DNA of 64,000 nucleotides, taken from Thiobacillus sp. (GTDB lineage: Bacteria > Pseudomonadota > Gammaproteobacteria > Burkholderiales > Thiobacillaceae). Position 1 is the first letter of the stretch. Every line of letters starts with the position of its first letter. The DNA is taken from contig JADFDC010000002.1 of NCBI GenBank assembly GCA_018263115.1, positions 1 to 64,000 on the forward strand, given 5' to 3'. Both the position numbers and the translations under genes were made by a program. The notes below the pieces were generated by a model. That model made no database searches, was not told the DNA's origin, and was given only the letters and a program-made list of their open reading frames with translations. Shown here piece after piece: positions 63,583 through 64,000 of this stretch.

Positions 63583-64000
63583 ATGAGCCATATTCTCAGT
63601 CACGAGGCGATGGAGTACCGCTACGGCATCCGCAACAACTTCGCCCAGTTTTCACATCAACTGGTGCAGGTATTTTTTGTTGGCCTGACCATCGGCATGT
63701 TCCGCACTGTGGTGCCAGCGCTGGCCGAAACCGAATTCGGCGTGGCCAAGGGCTCGTTCATGATGCTGATGGCGTTTGTTACTGCCTTCGGATTCGTCAA
63801 GGGCACACTCAATTTCGTTGCGGGCCGGATGTCGGAACGAGTCGGCCGCAAAAGAGTGCTGTTTTTAGGTTGGCTGGCGGCGGTGCCGATGCCGTTCATG
63901 ATTTTGTACGCGCCTTCGTGGAGCTGGATCGTGGCGGCCACGGTGCTGCTTGGAATAAACCAGGGACTCACTTGGTCGATGACTCAGACTTCCAAGCTCG
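63583..64000 (+). CDS. MFS transporter, N-terminal part (cut by window end)
   Basis: The frame from the ATG at 63583 (MSHILSHEAMEYRYGIRNNFAQ) is open to the right edge and encodes at least four membrane helices. The MFS motif between helices 2 and 3 reads GRMSERVGRKRVLFLG. It lies 20 bp after the persulfide dioxygenase gene and is probably co-transcribed. MFS proteins of this kind occur near sulfur-oxidation and heavy-metal genes, but the substrate is unknown. Confidence 0.85.
   Translation, partial: MSHILSHEAMEYRYGIRNNFAQFSHQLVQVFFVGLTIGMFRTVVPALAETEFGVAKGSFMMLMAFVTAFGFVKGTLNFVAGRMSERVGRKRVLFLGWLAAVPMPFMILYAPSWSWIVAATVLLGINQGLTWSMTQTSKL

Overview
The window looks like a chromosomal segment of a free-living, probably sulfur-metabolising betaproteobacterium (Nitrosomonadales-like). 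This is judged from the long rpoE-rseABC-mucD-lepA-lepB-rnc-era-recO-pdxJ run, the hprK-ptsN-hpf-rpoN-lptBAC-kdsCD run, and the style of the proteins; no database search was possible. GC content looks like the high fifties by eye. No rRNA, tRNA, CRISPR array or transposase gene was seen.

Layout. 1-4220: the end of an Orn/Lys/Arg decarboxylase and a DUF1631/GGDEF/EAL protein. 4290-8332: rpsF-priB-rpsR-rplI, then dnaB-alr. 8380-12922: a CsgG-like protein with an SH3-like tail, a DUF4936 protein, ygfZ, ygfX and nadB. 12981-23520: a long collinear envelope-stress and housekeeping run that starts at a sigma-E-type promoter (rpoE, rseA, rseB, rseC, a DegP/MucD protease, a glutaredoxin-like protein, lepA, lepB, DUF4845, rnc, era, recO, pdxJ). 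acpS, which often follows pdxJ, is not there; instead come an AT-richer lipoprotein gene and about 640 bp of nested palindromic repeat (24230-24872). 24862-29300: greB, DUF2905, tcdA, small enzymes, ubiX and a membrane pair (Gx transporter plus NusG-domain-II protein). 29302-37023: rapZ, hprK, ptsN, hpf, rpoN, then the LPS export and Kdo genes lptB, lptA, lptC, kdsC, kdsD. 37056-39026: a Kef-type antiporter.

39077-53582 is the most distinctive region: a compact MSHA-like type IV pilus or pseudopilus locus with its own sigma-54 control. On the minus strand, a PrsR-like sigma-54 activator is followed by MshM-, MshL-, MshN-, MshE-, MshG-, MshI-, MshJ- and MshK-like proteins and a cysteine-rich prepilin, nearly all overlapping by 1-4 bp. 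A PrsK-like histidine kinase faces this operon, and a second prepilin beyond it has a perfect-consensus -24/-12 promoter. A near-consensus -24/-12 site also precedes the activator gene. The assembly ATPase carries an MshEN (c-di-GMP-binding) N-terminus. No prepilin peptidase, PilT or canonical MshB/A/C/D/O/P/Q series is present.

53652-58663: an esterase, a large conserved protein of unknown function, and alaS. 58706-64000: a sulfur-handling cluster. On the minus strand are a TauE-type transporter, a small unknown protein, a DsrE-family protein, a cysteine desulfurase and a methyltransferase. Divergent from them are an ArsR-rhodanese fusion regulator, a persulfide dioxygenase-type metallo-hydrolase and an MFS transporter cut by the window edge. 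Together these suggest sensing, carrying, oxidising and exporting reactive sulfur species.
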